Below, piece after piece: positions 49,254-60,909 of a stretch of 64,000 nt of DNA. The stretch is from Melocanna baccifera (Eukaryota; Streptophyta; Magnoliopsida; Poales; Poaceae), in assembly GCA_036346265.1 (NCBI GenBank), contig CM070681.1:4650001-4714000 (forward strand). The letters are read 5' to 3'. The translations under genes and the position numbers were made by a program. The notes beneath the pieces were generated by a model that worked only from the letters and a program-made list of their open reading frames with translations, was not told where the DNA came from and made no database searches. Numbering within the stretch: the stretch's first letter is position 1; every line of letters begins with the position of its first letter.

Positions 49254-50930
49254 TTGTTTCCATGTCGTCACGAGGAAGATCCACCTAATCCGGAGGCGCC
49301 GGTTACGTGGACCGAGTACACTCGATTGCGGGAGATGCTACAACAACAACTTCTGGATGGTAACACTAGCGTGCGCAATGAGCTCAGGAAAGTTCACACA
49401 GGACTGAACCACCTCGGGAAGGAGGTTCAACAATTACATACGACCATCAATAATAACTTTCTGGAGCTACGTACCATGTTCACACACCACAATCTACGTG
49501 GGGGAGCACCTGCTAATGACACAAGTGTGCACGGTCCTCCAAAACTACATATAGCTCCCGAGATACACAACCCATGTGAGGAAGAGAGCCACATAGCTAA
49601 ATTGAGTGAGAGTGATAAAAAGAGTGAGTTGTGTGATTCCACCATATGTGAGGTTGAGAGCATCCAAATTGAGAGTGTTAGAGGGACACCAAAAGAAAAG
49701 CGAGAAGAAGAAGATAGACAAAGGGAGGATGAATCTGAAACTAACATATTAATATCTACTTCTAGTGTTGTTTCTCATATTGTGCAGGTTGACATTAAAA
49801 ATGAAGAATTGAACATTCAACAACCGACACCTTTGAAGACAAATGAGGAGAAGATAACCACAAGACGGGATGAAGTACCTGCTGTCCCATGGGTGCATTC
49901 TTCTAATTTTAAACCCCCAACACCTACATCATCTGAGGAGGACGATAAAGGTAACAATAGTGGTGCTGAATTTAATTATGCAAAGGTGAGTAATTGTGAG
50001 AACTCATATGATCAACCGAACACTCCATGTTCCGAAATTTCAATGCTTAATTTACATAATGTGGAATTGATTACTTACAAAGAAGTTCTTACTAGAATAT
50101 CTCCTAATGATTCTTTATGCTATATCATGTTTAACACTCCTAGAGAGCTATCTAGTGTGATTAATAAGGTTGCTGAAATTTCATGTTCAAAATCACTAGT
50201 TAGTACCCATGCCTACACGTATAAGTTCAATTTGATTGGAGATTATGGTGTAGATGACACATTTTATGTTCATGGAATTTGCATTACATGTGATAAGCTT
50301 ACTGACTTGAAATTACATATTGTGGATAAACAATCTTTTGCGCCATGTTATAATCATGATGAGATAAATTTATACAATAGTACGTACTGTTTAGAAAGAT
50401 TTCACAAATCTACTTGTTCGATTCTTGGTGTACAATCATGTAAAAATAATCAGAGTAGCGCAGCTGAAGCATGGAAAACACTCAACATTTTCTTTTCCAT
50501 ATCTACACATTTAAATCTGATTTTGCTCATTAAGGATATGTCCATGTCCTTGGAAAAGTCGAGGATGACTTTCCTTTATGGGAGCGAGAATGATATGAAA
50601 AACATTAATACAATGCATACATCTTTTAGTCGCTGCTATATTCAACGGTTTGTGCAAAATAGTGAGAATGTCACAACAATTGACTCTTATATATACCAGG
50701 CATATGTGTTATTCTTTTCATTTACTACACCTCCAAAAGTTTATGATGATATAAGCCGAAGAAATATTGACGACGAATATATATACCATGCATACACGTT
50801 GTATCCTTTGTTTAGCACAATTTCAGGCTATCAAAAGCCGAGAACGGCTTTTCTTGAAGAAGGGGGGGATGATGTGGATATGCACGTGTCTTGTACTTTT
50901 CCGTTAAATATCTTATTCAACTGGAAATAA
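49254..50930 (+). CDS. Unknown ORF of the non-autonomous retrotransposon
   Basis: Longest open frame of the element, about 558 codons if read from a TTG; the first in-frame ATG is at 49335, leaving about 531 residues. The N-terminal 80 residues look like a coiled coil (LREMLQQQLLDGN, RNELRKVHTGLNHLGKEVQ) and may descend from gag. A Glu/Lys/Ser-rich linker follows. The C-terminal half is rich in Cys, Tyr and Ile (SPNDSLCYIMFNTPREL, YLERFHKSTCSILGVQ-like), with no known motif. There is no CCHC zinc knuckle, DTGA protease or YVDD. The frame runs through the polypurine tract and ends 60 bases inside the right LTR. An ATG at 49262 in another frame stops after 8 codons, hinting at an old frameshift near the true start. 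Confidence 0.55.
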   Translation: MFPCRHEEDPPNPEAPVTWTEYTRLREMLQQQLLDGNTSVRNELRKVHTGLNHLGKEVQQLHTTINNNFLELRTMFTHHNLRGGAPANDTSVHGPPKLHIAPEIHNPCEEESHIAKLSESDKKSELCDSTICEVESIQIESVRGTPKEKREEEDRQREDESETNILISTSSVVSHIVQVDIKNEELNIQQPTPLKTNEEKITTRRDEVPAVPWVHSSNFKPPTPTSSEEDDKGNNSGAEFNYAKVSNCENSYDQPNTPCSEISMLNLHNVELITYKEVLTRISPNDSLCYIMFNTPRELSSVINKVAEISCSKSLVSTHAYTYKFNLIGDYGVDDTFYVHGICITCDKLTDLKLHIVDKQSFAPCYNHDEINLYNSTYCLERFHKSTCSILGVQSCKNNQSSAAEAWKTLNIFFSISTHLNLILLIKDMSMSLEKSRMTFLYGSENDMKNINTMHTSFSRCYIQRFVQNSENVTTIDSYIYQAYVLFFSFTTPPKVYDDISRRNIDDEYIYHAYTLYPLFSTISGYQKPRTAFLEEGGDDVDMHVSCTFPLNILFNWK

Positions 50931-51960
50931 TTATTGAGCCGCATGAAATATGGCCAGGTGAACTCATTTCAAACTATACTTAATGTTGTCATTCATAAAG
51001 ATGAAATACTATATCATGTTATTACTTGGTGTATTATTAGGTTTGTCAATGGCAAAACAATAGAGATGCAAAAGGAAGCGGATAACCACATTATGTGCCA
51101 AAGACATGAAGGAACAAAGCCCACGCGGATGGAGCCAACAAGAACGAAGCACATGTGGCTGGTTGGAGCCCATGTGAAAGGGGGAAAGAAAGCCCATGTG
51201 GCGGGAGAGTATAAAGACGGAGCCCAAGAACTTAGAGCACAAGTTTTGGATACTATTTTGAAGCCCAACTCAGACTTCACACGTGCTCAATTCAATTCCA
51301 ACTCGGATTCAACTCAGAATTCAATTCGGACTCGGTTCGGAACAGCCTGTCAGGCAGTTACTAAAAAGGTCATAACTTTCACAAACGGAGTCCGATTCAG
51401 ACGTTCTTGTACTTGTTGGAAAGATATTTTCAAGGGCTACGCAATGGATCTGGCCCCAGCATCAAATTCATCACAGATCAAAAGTTATGACCGAAACAAT
51501 ATGACGGCTGTAAAATCTAGTTTCCTTTTTTAAGAGTTCGTATCTAAAACCATATAGGGTTGAGTTGTACTAGGTTTGGGGGACTCTATGCACGTCCCAA
51601 GAGGCTATATAAGCCCTGTATTGGCATCCTTAGAGGGGGACCAAGTTTTATGCATCAGATTGAAACATAGCTATTGCTTGTTCTTTCAACACCAGAGTTC
51701 ATGCGAGGACTTTGAGAGAGAATTAGGCGATCCATTGTTCGTTCTGCAACTCAAGGTCAAGCCGTCGTTTCATTGGGAATTGGGGACTTGGCGTTCGTCG
51801 CTTGTGGTCGCGCGACGACAACTATCCGGTGTGTTTTGGGCGTTTTCCGAAGAGTTGAGGGTTCGTGCATGGGCACGAGTGTTCAGCTAGGGACATCGTC
51901 TACTTCACATCAACTATCCACGGTTCCTCACTGAGAAGATTGGGACCCATTCCCGTATCA
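50870..51960 (+). repeat. Right LTR (1091 bp) of the non-autonomous element
   Basis: TGATGTGGATATG ... CCCGTATCA. Intact, and it serves as the reference for the interrupted left LTR. It carries a TATA box at 51606 and a 104-codon open frame (51576-51890) that is also present in the left LTR; the latter is most likely not a gene. Confidence 0.93.
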
Positions 51961-52759
51961 CCATATGTGTGATGATTGTCAAGAAAAGGAGGATGAGATG
52001 CTTGACATTGAAGAGGATAAGCAATCGAAGAAGTTGGTGATTGGCTCAATCCCATGTCCTGTATATGAATCCATGTGTGGGCAGAAATGGAGAATACCGA
52101 ACGAAGAAGAAAATTTACAGGTTTACACAAGAAGAAAGTCAAATTTTCAATGGTACAACCAGTAGAGTAGCAACATTTTCAAGCTATTGTTGAGGTGGAA
52201 GATCAATCATCTAACTCTTTAAACCCTGTGCAATTTTCCTCCGATAAAGGGGGTGAAGAGTCTGAAGTAGGGGGAGAGGAATCTAACTTGCCTATTGCTA
52301 TAATAAAGGGAAAAAGGATCATTATAGGAGAACCCCATCAAGATATGACTTTGAAGATATTATTACCAAGGATAATGATGGGAATGATCTAGCTAACTAT
52401 GTCTTGTATATGTCCCTATCTCCTGCCTACAAGGTCTTTATTGCATCATTACAACCAGCGTTGACACGAAGGATTGGAGAGGAGCAAAATAGGATCCAAA
52501 CTAGTATGAGGCTATGTTGGAGTTGGTTGCTCTTGAGAAAAACAAGACTTGGGATCTTGTACCTTTCCTAGTGGGAAAAAAGGTGGTTAGATGCAAGTGG
52601 GAGTAAAAAGTGACACAAAATCCTGATGGGAAGGTAGAGAGGTACAAGGCAAGGTTTGCAGCAACGGGGTACAACCAAGCATATGGAATTGACTATAATC
52701 AAAACCTTTACACCAATGGCGAAGATGAGCACAGTGAGGACATTAATTTGATATGTAGC

Positions 52760-55700
52760 TGTCACAACCAAACTATTTATTTTAAAATTTTTAGTGAAAA
52801 AATTAATTACATTAACTAAATTTAAAATACAAGTCATTGTTATTTGGTTGTTTGAATTTTAAATTATGTTTTCCCCTATTTTTCTACTTTTAAAAAAGGC
52901 CTTTCTTTTAAAAAGTAATTTAAGTAAAAATATAAAAATATTATTAAATAAAGGATATTTTAAATTTCTATAAAAAAAATCCTAATTCAAGTTAATTATT
53001 TGAACTTATTTGGCTTTTATCTGTATTTTTTATTTTTTTTTCTAGAGCTTAAAAATCTAAGTTTAAAATAAAAAAATATTTTTAGTATAAAAATTAAATA
53101 CTAAATTAAATTATAGATATTTTTGCTAAGTTCAAAATGATTTCAAGATTTTTTATGAATATTTTAGAATTTTTTAAATTTATTTGCTATTTTCTGAATC
53201 TTTTGAGTTTTCTAGCATCTCCTAAAAATCTAAAAAGAATTAAAAACCTCTCCTCCCTCCCTCGGGCTGCTACTTGGCTAGCTCGGATGGATCTCCACGC
53301 CACACGACAGTAGCCCGCTGTGCCCGCATCTTCCCCTTCTTTCTATATTTCCCTTTCTCTGCGAACTATCAGATTCTCCCCTTCTCAACATGCGGCGCCC
53401 ATCCAGCCATCTTCTTCCCGTGTCTCCTTCCTCCTTTCTCCCCTCTCTCCTCACTCAGCGATGCCATTTCCGTCGCCCCTCCTGCCTCTTCTTTTCTCTC
53501 CTGTATGGTTGCTGCCATCTTCTCTTTCCTCTCCCACAAGTCCCGTGCCAACTTCCTCCATTGCCGCGCCAAACCCCATGCCCGCTTCCTCCATTTCCGC
53601 CACAATCGCCACCGGATCCGGAGATCTTTGGTGAATAATTGCCTTACCCTGCCTGCCCCTCCAAGTACCCTTATCCTGCACCCTACCCCGCCCTCACTCC
53701 TCTCCTCCCTAGAGCCCAGATAACCCCCGCACCGAGCGCCCTCTCTGTAAGCTCTGGTAAGGAATTCGACGAGAAATCACTAGCGAAGGAGGCTACCCCA
53801 AGCCGTGCAACCACTTTGGGAAGCTTCGCCGTACCTCGATGGTCACTATCCTGCCCTTTCCCATCGACGAAGAGCACCGGAGTGACCATCGGAGCCAGCC
53901 ACCACTGCCGCTTTCATCTCACCGACCAGCCACCACCAGTCATCCTCGAGCACCATGCGCAAGTGAAGTCAACTCGTCGCCACCTCCTCTTCAATCCCCC
54001 CTGCTGGTCGAGCCTCGTAGTGGACCACGCTGTTGACGATCGCTGTCCCCATGCGTCACTATGCCGGTGAAGCCGCACACGACCATGGTCACTAATGATC
54101 ATAGCCGTCCCACGACCATGATCGCTCACAACCGCAGATGTCCCATGACCACACTCGCTAATGACTACAGCCGTCCCACGATCACGGTCGTTCACGACCA
54201 CAGCCACTCCGACCGCTCCCGATCACTCTCAAGTCCTGACCGCTCTGTAGCTTTAGAATACGCACTATAGCTCCAACCATGACCAGTAACTATAGCTTCA
54301 ACAACCGACCAGTTACTGTAGCTTCGACCACCAATCGACTACCATAGCTTCGACCATCGACCAGCATTGTAGCTTCGACTACCGATCAGTTTCTGTAGCT
54401 TTGACCACTGACCAGCTACTGTAGCTTCCGACCACTTTTCCTTCACATGAATAATTCCAAACAATCTGATTTACTCTTTCTCTCCCTTTCAGAAACATAT
54501 ATTTCTTCATCCTAGCTCTGATTAAACTCATTCAAAATTTTAAATTCATAAAAAATTCTAATCTATCTATTTCTGCCATTTTTTTTAATAATTATAGTTT
54601 ATTCAAATTTATTTAGATTTTATTTGAGTTTGCTTGGCTATTTTCACATGTAGACTGCGATGATTCCAAAGAATTGTACTTCGACGATACTCACTAATCA
54701 GTAGAGCAAGACAAGTCACACACCTTGATCATATTGATCCCAGATTGTAAAATAAAATTATATTATTTTAAATTATTAAGCATTCATATTTTTATTCAAC
54801 GTATTTTATTTCAGTTTTAAACTTAGTTATTGCCTACTTGTGACTACCTCCATTGGTATTGATTTTCTGTGTCTTATCACCCTAGAATAAAACTCTAGTT
54901 AGTATACTAGTATGGCTAGAGAAGTTTTGTAGTAAATACTTAGATCTGCATAGATATTACTTTAGGTTTGAGATAAAATTTTCACATAAAATGATAAGCT
55001 TTTAAAATATATTCTTAACTTTGATGAATCAGGAAAGTCTATAGAATATTTTAAAATAAAATATAAAACTTGATCTAGACTTAGACAATAGTTAGGAGGT
55101 GGGTGCTTGCTAGCACACATCATTGTTCGATGACACAATAGTGATGCTTGTCACAAGGGGTATGTGAGAAGTGTATATGTCAATTAAGAATCGGTCTATG
55201 AGCTACTGCTATAAACCCCTGTTGTACTATCATAAGGCTATGTATGGGATAGTCCTGACTGACTAATTTGTAGATCCCAATCTAAATCTCGCTATAGGTT
55301 GAATGTGTGCGTAGTATAGATTATGAGAAATCTCACACGACATAAGAGGGGTCCCAATATGATGGATTTCTTATTGAGGTGAAATCTTAGTGGAGGCATG
55401 GCCAGATTGTTGGCTTTACATTGCAAAGGTCTTGTTATGGTCTCTCTGCCGCACATCTAAGGAAGTGTGCTAATCTCGTGGTAATATGAGTTCATCATGT
55501 CTTGTGCGTAAAGTTGTATCGCCTCTGTAGAGTGTATAAACTATCATAGATAGTTGTGCCTATGGTTATTGGTAAGCCGAGTAAAGTTTTTTTACGGATT
55601 AGACTTTGTTTTTTAAAATGGTTTTAAAAGGCTTATGGATGAATAAGATCCATAAGAGATCTTTTGAAAAAGATAGTCCGGATGGGATGCCCATGGTTAG

Positions 55701-56208
55701 GTTAGTGTGGAGGTGAACCTGTACTAATGGTATTAATTTTATTTATAATACTATTTTTTACTTACTGTATTAAATTTAGCAATTTCACACCTATTTATTG
55801 TATTTTTTAAATACTGCTTTACGCTTAAATAACTCTATATGTATTCTTTTGTTGCCTTTATCATTATATTATATTCTCCCGTATGACTTACAGAGTACAA
55901 GTTTGTACTCATCCTTACTTCTCATCTCAAAGGAGGACAACTTCGACTACGGTGAAGATTTGGACGAGTAGGCCGCGTCTTACTATCGTTTGCCTGTGAG
56001 CATGCTTGGTATTTTCTTCTACAGCTTATATTTAAATTTAGCATATAGGCCGTGGATGTAAACTTTGACCTTCAGGCCCATATTTAATTGATGAATAAAT
56101 ATCATTATAGTTGATATTTATTTTTGTTATCCACTGTATGCACTATGTAATTCTAGACTAGTGCAATTTATATAGAGGATCCAAGAGTTGTTACTCTAGG
56201 GTCTGACA
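52760..56208 (+). mobile_element. Solo LTR (3.4 kb, Gypsy type) in the copia reverse transcriptase
   Basis: The ends are TGTCACAACC ... GGGTCTGACA, with an exact target duplication GTAGC at 52755-52759 and 56209-56213. Removing it rejoins the copia frame (SC|SYL-type junction before FDWPL-like codons). The length and ends fit the long LTRs of Tekay/Prem-like grass elements. The interior has an AT-rich start, a GC-rich middle (53250-54250) with open but meaningless frames, and tandem motifs. No internal domain remains. Confidence 0.92.
54265..54435. repeat. Short tandem motifs inside the solo LTR
   Basis: A roughly 27-36 bp motif of the form TGTAGCTTCGACCACCGACC recurs about six times with variation. 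Confidence 0.65.
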
Positions 56209-57515
56209 GTAGCTATCTTTGATTGGCCATTATATTAACTAGATGTTAAAAATGCATTTATACATAGAGACCATTAAGAGGAAGTTTATATGGAAATTCC
56301 ACCTTGGTTTGCCACCTGACAAATGAAGGGAAAAGCACTGAGGTTAGAGAAATATTTGTATGGTCTAAGGTAGTCACCAAGGGCATGGTTTGACCAATTC
56401 AAACATGCAATGTGTGGTTTGGGGTATAGATAGTGTATTGGAGATCATATAGTGTTTTACCATTATTATGAAAAACATATCACCGGTCTTGCAATGTATG
56501 TGGATGATATGATTATCATAGGAGATGATGCTCATGAAATAGCTAAACTAAAGGAGAATCTGATCAAGGAGATTGAAGTCAAGGATCTAGGCCAACTCAG
56601 TTTTTTTCTAGGCATTGAGATTGCGAGATCCCCTAGGGGGATAGTTCTTTCACAGCGAAAGTATATATTGGATCTACTTAATAACACATGTATGCTTGGA
56701 TGTCACCCAGCTTCAACTTTTATTGAATCGAACCACAAGTTATGTGCTCAGTCAAGAGATCCAGTGGATAAAGAGAAACATCAGAGGCTTGTGGGATGGT
56801 TGATTTATCTATGTCATACAAAGCTAGATATAACCTATGTTGTGAGTGTGATAAGCCATCACATGCATGATCCTAGAAGTGGTCATTTAGAAGTTGTACT
56901 TAGAATTTTGAGATACTTGAAAGGAAGCCCATGGTTCAAGAAGAATGGTCATCTAAATATGGAAGGTTATAGTGATGAAGACTGAGCTAGTTGCCTTGAT
57001 GACAGGAGATCAACTTCAGGCTATTGTGTGTTTATACGTGGTAATTTAGTAACCTGGAGGAGTAAGAAGCAACTGGTGATATCTCACTACACTGCTGAAG
57101 CGGAATACAGGGCAATGCCGATAAGTTTGAGCGAGATGTTATGGATAAGGAATCTTCTATATGTGTTGAAGTTGCTGAAAGATATTCCCATGAAATTATG
57201 GTGCGATAGCAAGTCGGCTATAAACATTGCTAACAATGCAATCCAACATGATCGAACGAAGCATGTGGAAATGATCGTTTCTTTATCAAGGAGAGACCGG
57301 GTGAAGGAACTCTAAACTTAGGCTTTGTAACATTAGGAGAGTAGGTAGCCAATTGTCTAACAAAAGGTTTAGGCATTACGAAGTATACGCCTACATGTAA
57401 TAATATAGGGATGATAGATATCTATCGCTCATTATGAGGAGTGTTGGGTTGTATATATTTGTAGGGTTGTGTGCGTATCACAGCCCATTAGGCCTACGTA
57501 ATAGAAAGAAAGAGA

Positions 57516-59229
57516 TTGGGACAAAATTTCACAAAACAACTCACTGACAATTAACTATATGAAAATTGTTTGTCTTTTCTATAACAGTAATAGTGGTTTA
57601 GTTATGATGTCATTTGCAGCGAGGCATCGAAGAAAGCAATCTGAGGTGCATGGCCTACTGTTGTGGCTATGGACCAAACAGTAAATGAGAGAACTAATTT
57701 GCTATGTGGACAATAAATTAGCAGCTGTTATATTTTTCTGAGTCAAAAAATAAAAAAAATTAGAAAAATTAGAAAACACCGCTATATGTTTTTAAGACAA
57801 TGTAAACGGATATAAAGAAAAAACAAAATTAAAATTAAAATTAAGAAATTGACGTGTGCGGACTACCTGGCGAAGGGGCATAACAACTCGCAAGTCGCGC
57901 TCCAAGATCGGATCTCACGGCTGCGTCCGCCACGAATACGGTGTGCCCGTTATAAATGTGCCATCAACATCGTATCATCCTTGACGTGTAGCACTATTAT
58001 AATGATTGTATTAAGTCCCCTGAAACAATGCATGGCGCATTGGTGTAGTAGTCTTCGTTGCCCTGGCCATCGATTCCTCTCCCCCAGACTGCATGCTACC
58101 TGGTGGCTTTGCGCACCACTAGCCTAACTGGCCGCCGCGTCAGTGGCATCTGGCATGGGGCCGAGGCCGAGCCAGCCACCGACCAACCCTTTTGCACGGC
58201 ACGCACGGCACGACACGGATGTCCTGCTGATGTTAAATGTTTACCGTCGTGGGCTCATAAGCACGTGCGTGCGTTGAGCTTTTCATACATTTGATCTTCG
58301 TACGACCGAGCAAATACTCTCCCCCATACGTACCTACGTACGTAGCCTTGTACCGGCGATCCTCGTTCGATCTCAGCACGTACACGCGAACGGCCTCGTA
58401 CCGATATACCGAACGCGCTGCAGACCAATTTGTTGACCCGTCTGTGCCAGAGGCCATCGCTTACGGGGAAAATATAATTTCGTACAAGTTGGCTACGTAC
58501 TTGTGTGCCAACGAACCGAAACCAGAGACAGTTGTCGTGGGCGCGCCGCGCGCGCGATGCAGCTCGAGCCATGGACGACGAGGGGGTGGGTGTGTGGCCA
58601 GTGGTGAAGCTAGGAATGAAATTGAGGGATGGTTGAATTATTTATAGAGTTAAATTAAGTTAACATAAATTTAGTTTTTTACTCGTATGGAATTTCAAAT
58701 GCACATAGAAATTATATAATTGGATAGAAACAAACAATGCAAAAATGCAAAACAGGATAGAAACAAACAATGCAAAAATGCAAAACAGAGAAATATAAAG
58801 TAGGTACCTTGATAATAGAAAGCGCATATTCAAAAAGTAGTGATATAATAGAAAATTGTGAATGACAATAAAAATTTATATCATATGAAACATACCAGAA
58901 TTAAGTTAATTTGAATCATAAGACAAATTTGAATCACGGGGCAAATGCATTGCTTGCAAAATAATTACACAAAGTTTGTTTCTCCATTATAGCAAAATAT
59001 ATAAATAAAGTATTAATTTCTATCAATACAAAGCTTTAAAAATTACATTGATAAAGACTAAACTATCTATATACATCTATAATGAATTATAAATCTATAA
59101 TGAATTAATTATAAATATTAAACTATCTATATATATTGAATCTAAAAATCTAAACTATAAACTATAAAATACTAAATTGATAATTTGGTACGAAAGATTA
59201 TAAGAAAATACTGTGCTAATTTTGCTATT
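57516..59229. other. Intergenic, no gene recognised
   Basis: AT-rich apart from 57850-58620. The latter has short open frames on both strands without known domains. A 33-bp tandem duplication lies at 58722. Confidence 0.45.
58722..58787. repeat. 33-bp tandem duplication
   Basis: GGATAGAAACAAACAATGC and the 14 bases after it are repeated perfectly at 58722 and 58755. Confidence 0.9.
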
Positions 59230-59700
59230 ACTTAAAAAACTCACCGCTACCGGCCGCTCGGGCTCGGTGCCTCGGCCCGGCCTATTTCTCTCGCTGAGTC
59301 GCCGCTGCCCGCCTCCCTGGCTCCCTCTCTCTCTCCGCTGAGCTCCCCGGCCCCCGCGCTCCGCCCTATATTTTCTCCAGCTCCCCGCCTGGCGCCTCCC
59401 CCCTCCCTCCACTCCCGGTTCCCCGCCTGGCGCCTCCCCCCTCCGCTCACCCCTCCGGGCCGCCTCCCCCCACCGCTCCCACCTCTCGGCTCCCCGCCTC
59501 CCCCCTCCGCTCCGGGCCTCCGGCGCTCCGGCCTCCCCTCGCTCGGCTCCGCTCCCGGTGGTCGACTCCGGCCTCCCCCTCGCCGGCGCTCCACTCCCGC
59601 CTCGGCCTTCCCCTCTCCGCTCCCTCGCCGCGTCGCGCTAGGCTGATCTGCCCGGCCGCTCCTCGCCTCACCGGTGTCGCCGCCAAATCTGGATTGCTAT
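59230..59700. repeat. GC-rich low-complexity block
   Basis: C-rich on the plus strand with repeated CCCCGCCTGGCGCCTCCCCC (about 59382 and 59422). It is open in several minus-strand frames, giving Arg/Gly-rich translations due to base composition. Not called a gene. Confidence 0.6.
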
Positions 59701-59818
59701 TTGGTGGGTTTGTGACTTGAGTAGTTGAGTTGGTCTGTTACCTTTGTGAATGCTATTTGGTAGGTTTGTGACTTGTTGGTATGTTGTGTTGGGCTTTGTT
59801 GGGCCTAAAGTCAGTGGG

Positions 59819-60316
59819 CTTAGAATCTCCAGTCCAGTAAACATGCCGTGGTGGGGGGAGGGGGCGCTGCAGTGAGCTTCTTCCCCGCGGGGAGGGGGGA
59901 GGAACATGTATGTGAGATGATTCAGCATCTTTTCCTCAAGAAATGTTTTCAGGTCTTTCATGGTACCGACTAGCTCCTAGCAAGGGCTTCAGGGGGGTTG
60001 TTCGACCGAGGGGAGGTGAGGCTTCAGCCTCACTAAGCCTCCCCCTTGGCTTCGCCCCTGTGTGTGGCTTAGAATCTCCACTCCAGTAAACATGCCGTGG
60101 TGGGGGGAGGGGGCGCTGCAGTGAGCTTCTTCCCCGCGGGGAGGGGGGAGGAACATGTATGTGAGATGATTCAGCATCTTTTCTTCAAGAAATGTTTTCA
60201 GGTCTTTCATGGTACCGACTAGCTCCTAGCAAGGGCTTCAGGGGGGTTGTTCGACTGGGAGGAGGTGAGGTTTCAGCCTCACTAAACCTTCTCCTTGCCT
60301 TCGCCCCTGTGTGTGG
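59819..60316. repeat. 249-bp tandem duplication
   Basis: Two head-to-tail copies, 59819-60067 and 60068-60316, both starting CTTAGAATCTCC. The copies differ mostly in their last 60 bases. Each contains GTGGGGGGAGGGGGCGC and a GCCTCACTAA-type segment common in grass repeats. Confidence 0.9.
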
Positions 60317-60687
60317 CTGCGTGGGTAGGAGAGCAGAAGCGACGCCCCCAAAGCCTACGAGAAATGGCTCAACGTTACTGATCGGAGAAGAAATTAAGCA
60401 AAAAAGCTGAGAGATAGCGAACGGATATTGATCACGAGAAAAGGAAGCAAAAGTGAGAGAGATTCTGAGAGATGTACATAGAGAGAGAGAGAAATAAAAA
60501 ATGAACATACTTGTGTAATAATAACAAGAGGCTGTTGTGTTTTTTTTTTTTGCTGTGATTTTGGATTTAATTTATGATTTTTAAATTCTGATTATTTGTA
60601 AGAGAAAGGACAAAGATGACGACAGAGGCCTGCGAGACTGCGTGTTTACACCCCTTCCACACCTCTCCCCTCCTTCCGTTCTCTCCT

Positions 60688-60694
60688 ACCTACC
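60688..60694 (+). promoter_or_regulatory. AC element (AC-I, ACCTACC) of the 4CL promoter
   Basis: Exact ACCTACC, the MYB-binding motif found in many phenylpropanoid gene promoters, about 220 bp upstream of the 4CL ATG and 41 bp upstream of a TATA-like sequence. Confidence 0.6.
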
Positions 60695-60735
60695 CGCCCT
60701 CTTTCCTTCCCTCCTATCTCCGTTCGCGGCTGCTG

Positions 60736-60743
60736 TATTTATT
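60736..60743 (+). promoter_or_regulatory. TATA-like box of 4CL
   Basis: TATTTATT about 170 bases upstream of the ATG, implying a leader of about 140 nt. Assigned by motif and position. Confidence 0.45.
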
Positions 60744-60909
60744 CCCGCCACCTCCCTCTTCCCCACTCTCAGGGCCTACTCGGAGCAAGCGCCATTGCTT
60801 AGCTTGTTGCTAAGCTCCTCGCCCTTCCTCCGTTAGCTATTGTTCGTGAAGTGCGGCCTCTGTTCGTTGGCCATTCCAAGAAGCGCTCTGTTTCTTGAAG
60901 CAGAGGATC

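Larger units (their letters stand above)
43768..51960 (+). mobile_element. Complete non-autonomous LTR retrotransposon with unknown ORF
   Basis: Flanked by an exact target duplication CCATA (43763-43767 and 51961-51965). The left LTR (43768-43989 plus about 47341-48021, split by a nested insertion) and right LTR (50870-51960) both have TG...CA ends and differ at about 18 of 905 compared positions (hand count, about 2%). A primer-binding site TGGTATCAGA follows the left LTR at 48024. A polypurine tract GAAGAAGGGGGGGA precedes the right LTR at 50856-50869. Each LTR has a TATATAAG promoter motif (47667 and 51606). The interior (48022-50869) encodes no protease, reverse transcriptase, RNase H or integrase that I can see, so movement would need proteins from another element. 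Confidence 0.93.
43165..57515 (+). mobile_element. Decayed Ty1/copia element, host of two nested insertions
   Basis: Three coding stretches on the plus strand belong to one copia polyprotein. At 43165-43767: GAG-pre-integrase (LHCRLGNVSFETMGKMVP ... CEFGKHTRTSY-like) and the integrase C-terminal part (PSVGKLDP ... KCIFIAIHLD); the integrase catalytic core is deleted near 43535. At 51966-52759: linker and N-terminal reverse transcriptase (KNKTWDLVPF, NPDGKVERYKARF). At 56209-57315: reverse transcriptase (AMYVDDMIIIGDDAHEI) and RNase H (TAEAEYRAM ... LWCDSKSAINIANNAIQHDR). Stops occur, for example TGA at 56983. A polypurine GAGGA then TGTTGGGTT at 57442 starts a truncated 3' LTR. The 5' part is missing. 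Not functional. Confidence 0.88.

Noticed and set aside
52568..52837. Minus-strand frame across the copia reverse transcriptase
   Set aside because: Antisense shadow of the copia coding sequence running into the solo LTR.
53274..54270. GC-rich frames of up to 149 codons
   Set aside because: They lie inside a solo LTR with perfect ends and target duplication; no recognisable protein.
59247..59686. Gly/Arg-rich minus-strand frames
   Set aside because: Produced by a C-rich low-complexity block; no domain, no codon structure.
60895..60909. Upstream 4CL start at 60895
   Set aside because: The codon there is TTG; the first ATG is 60910 and matches the usual 4CL N-terminus.
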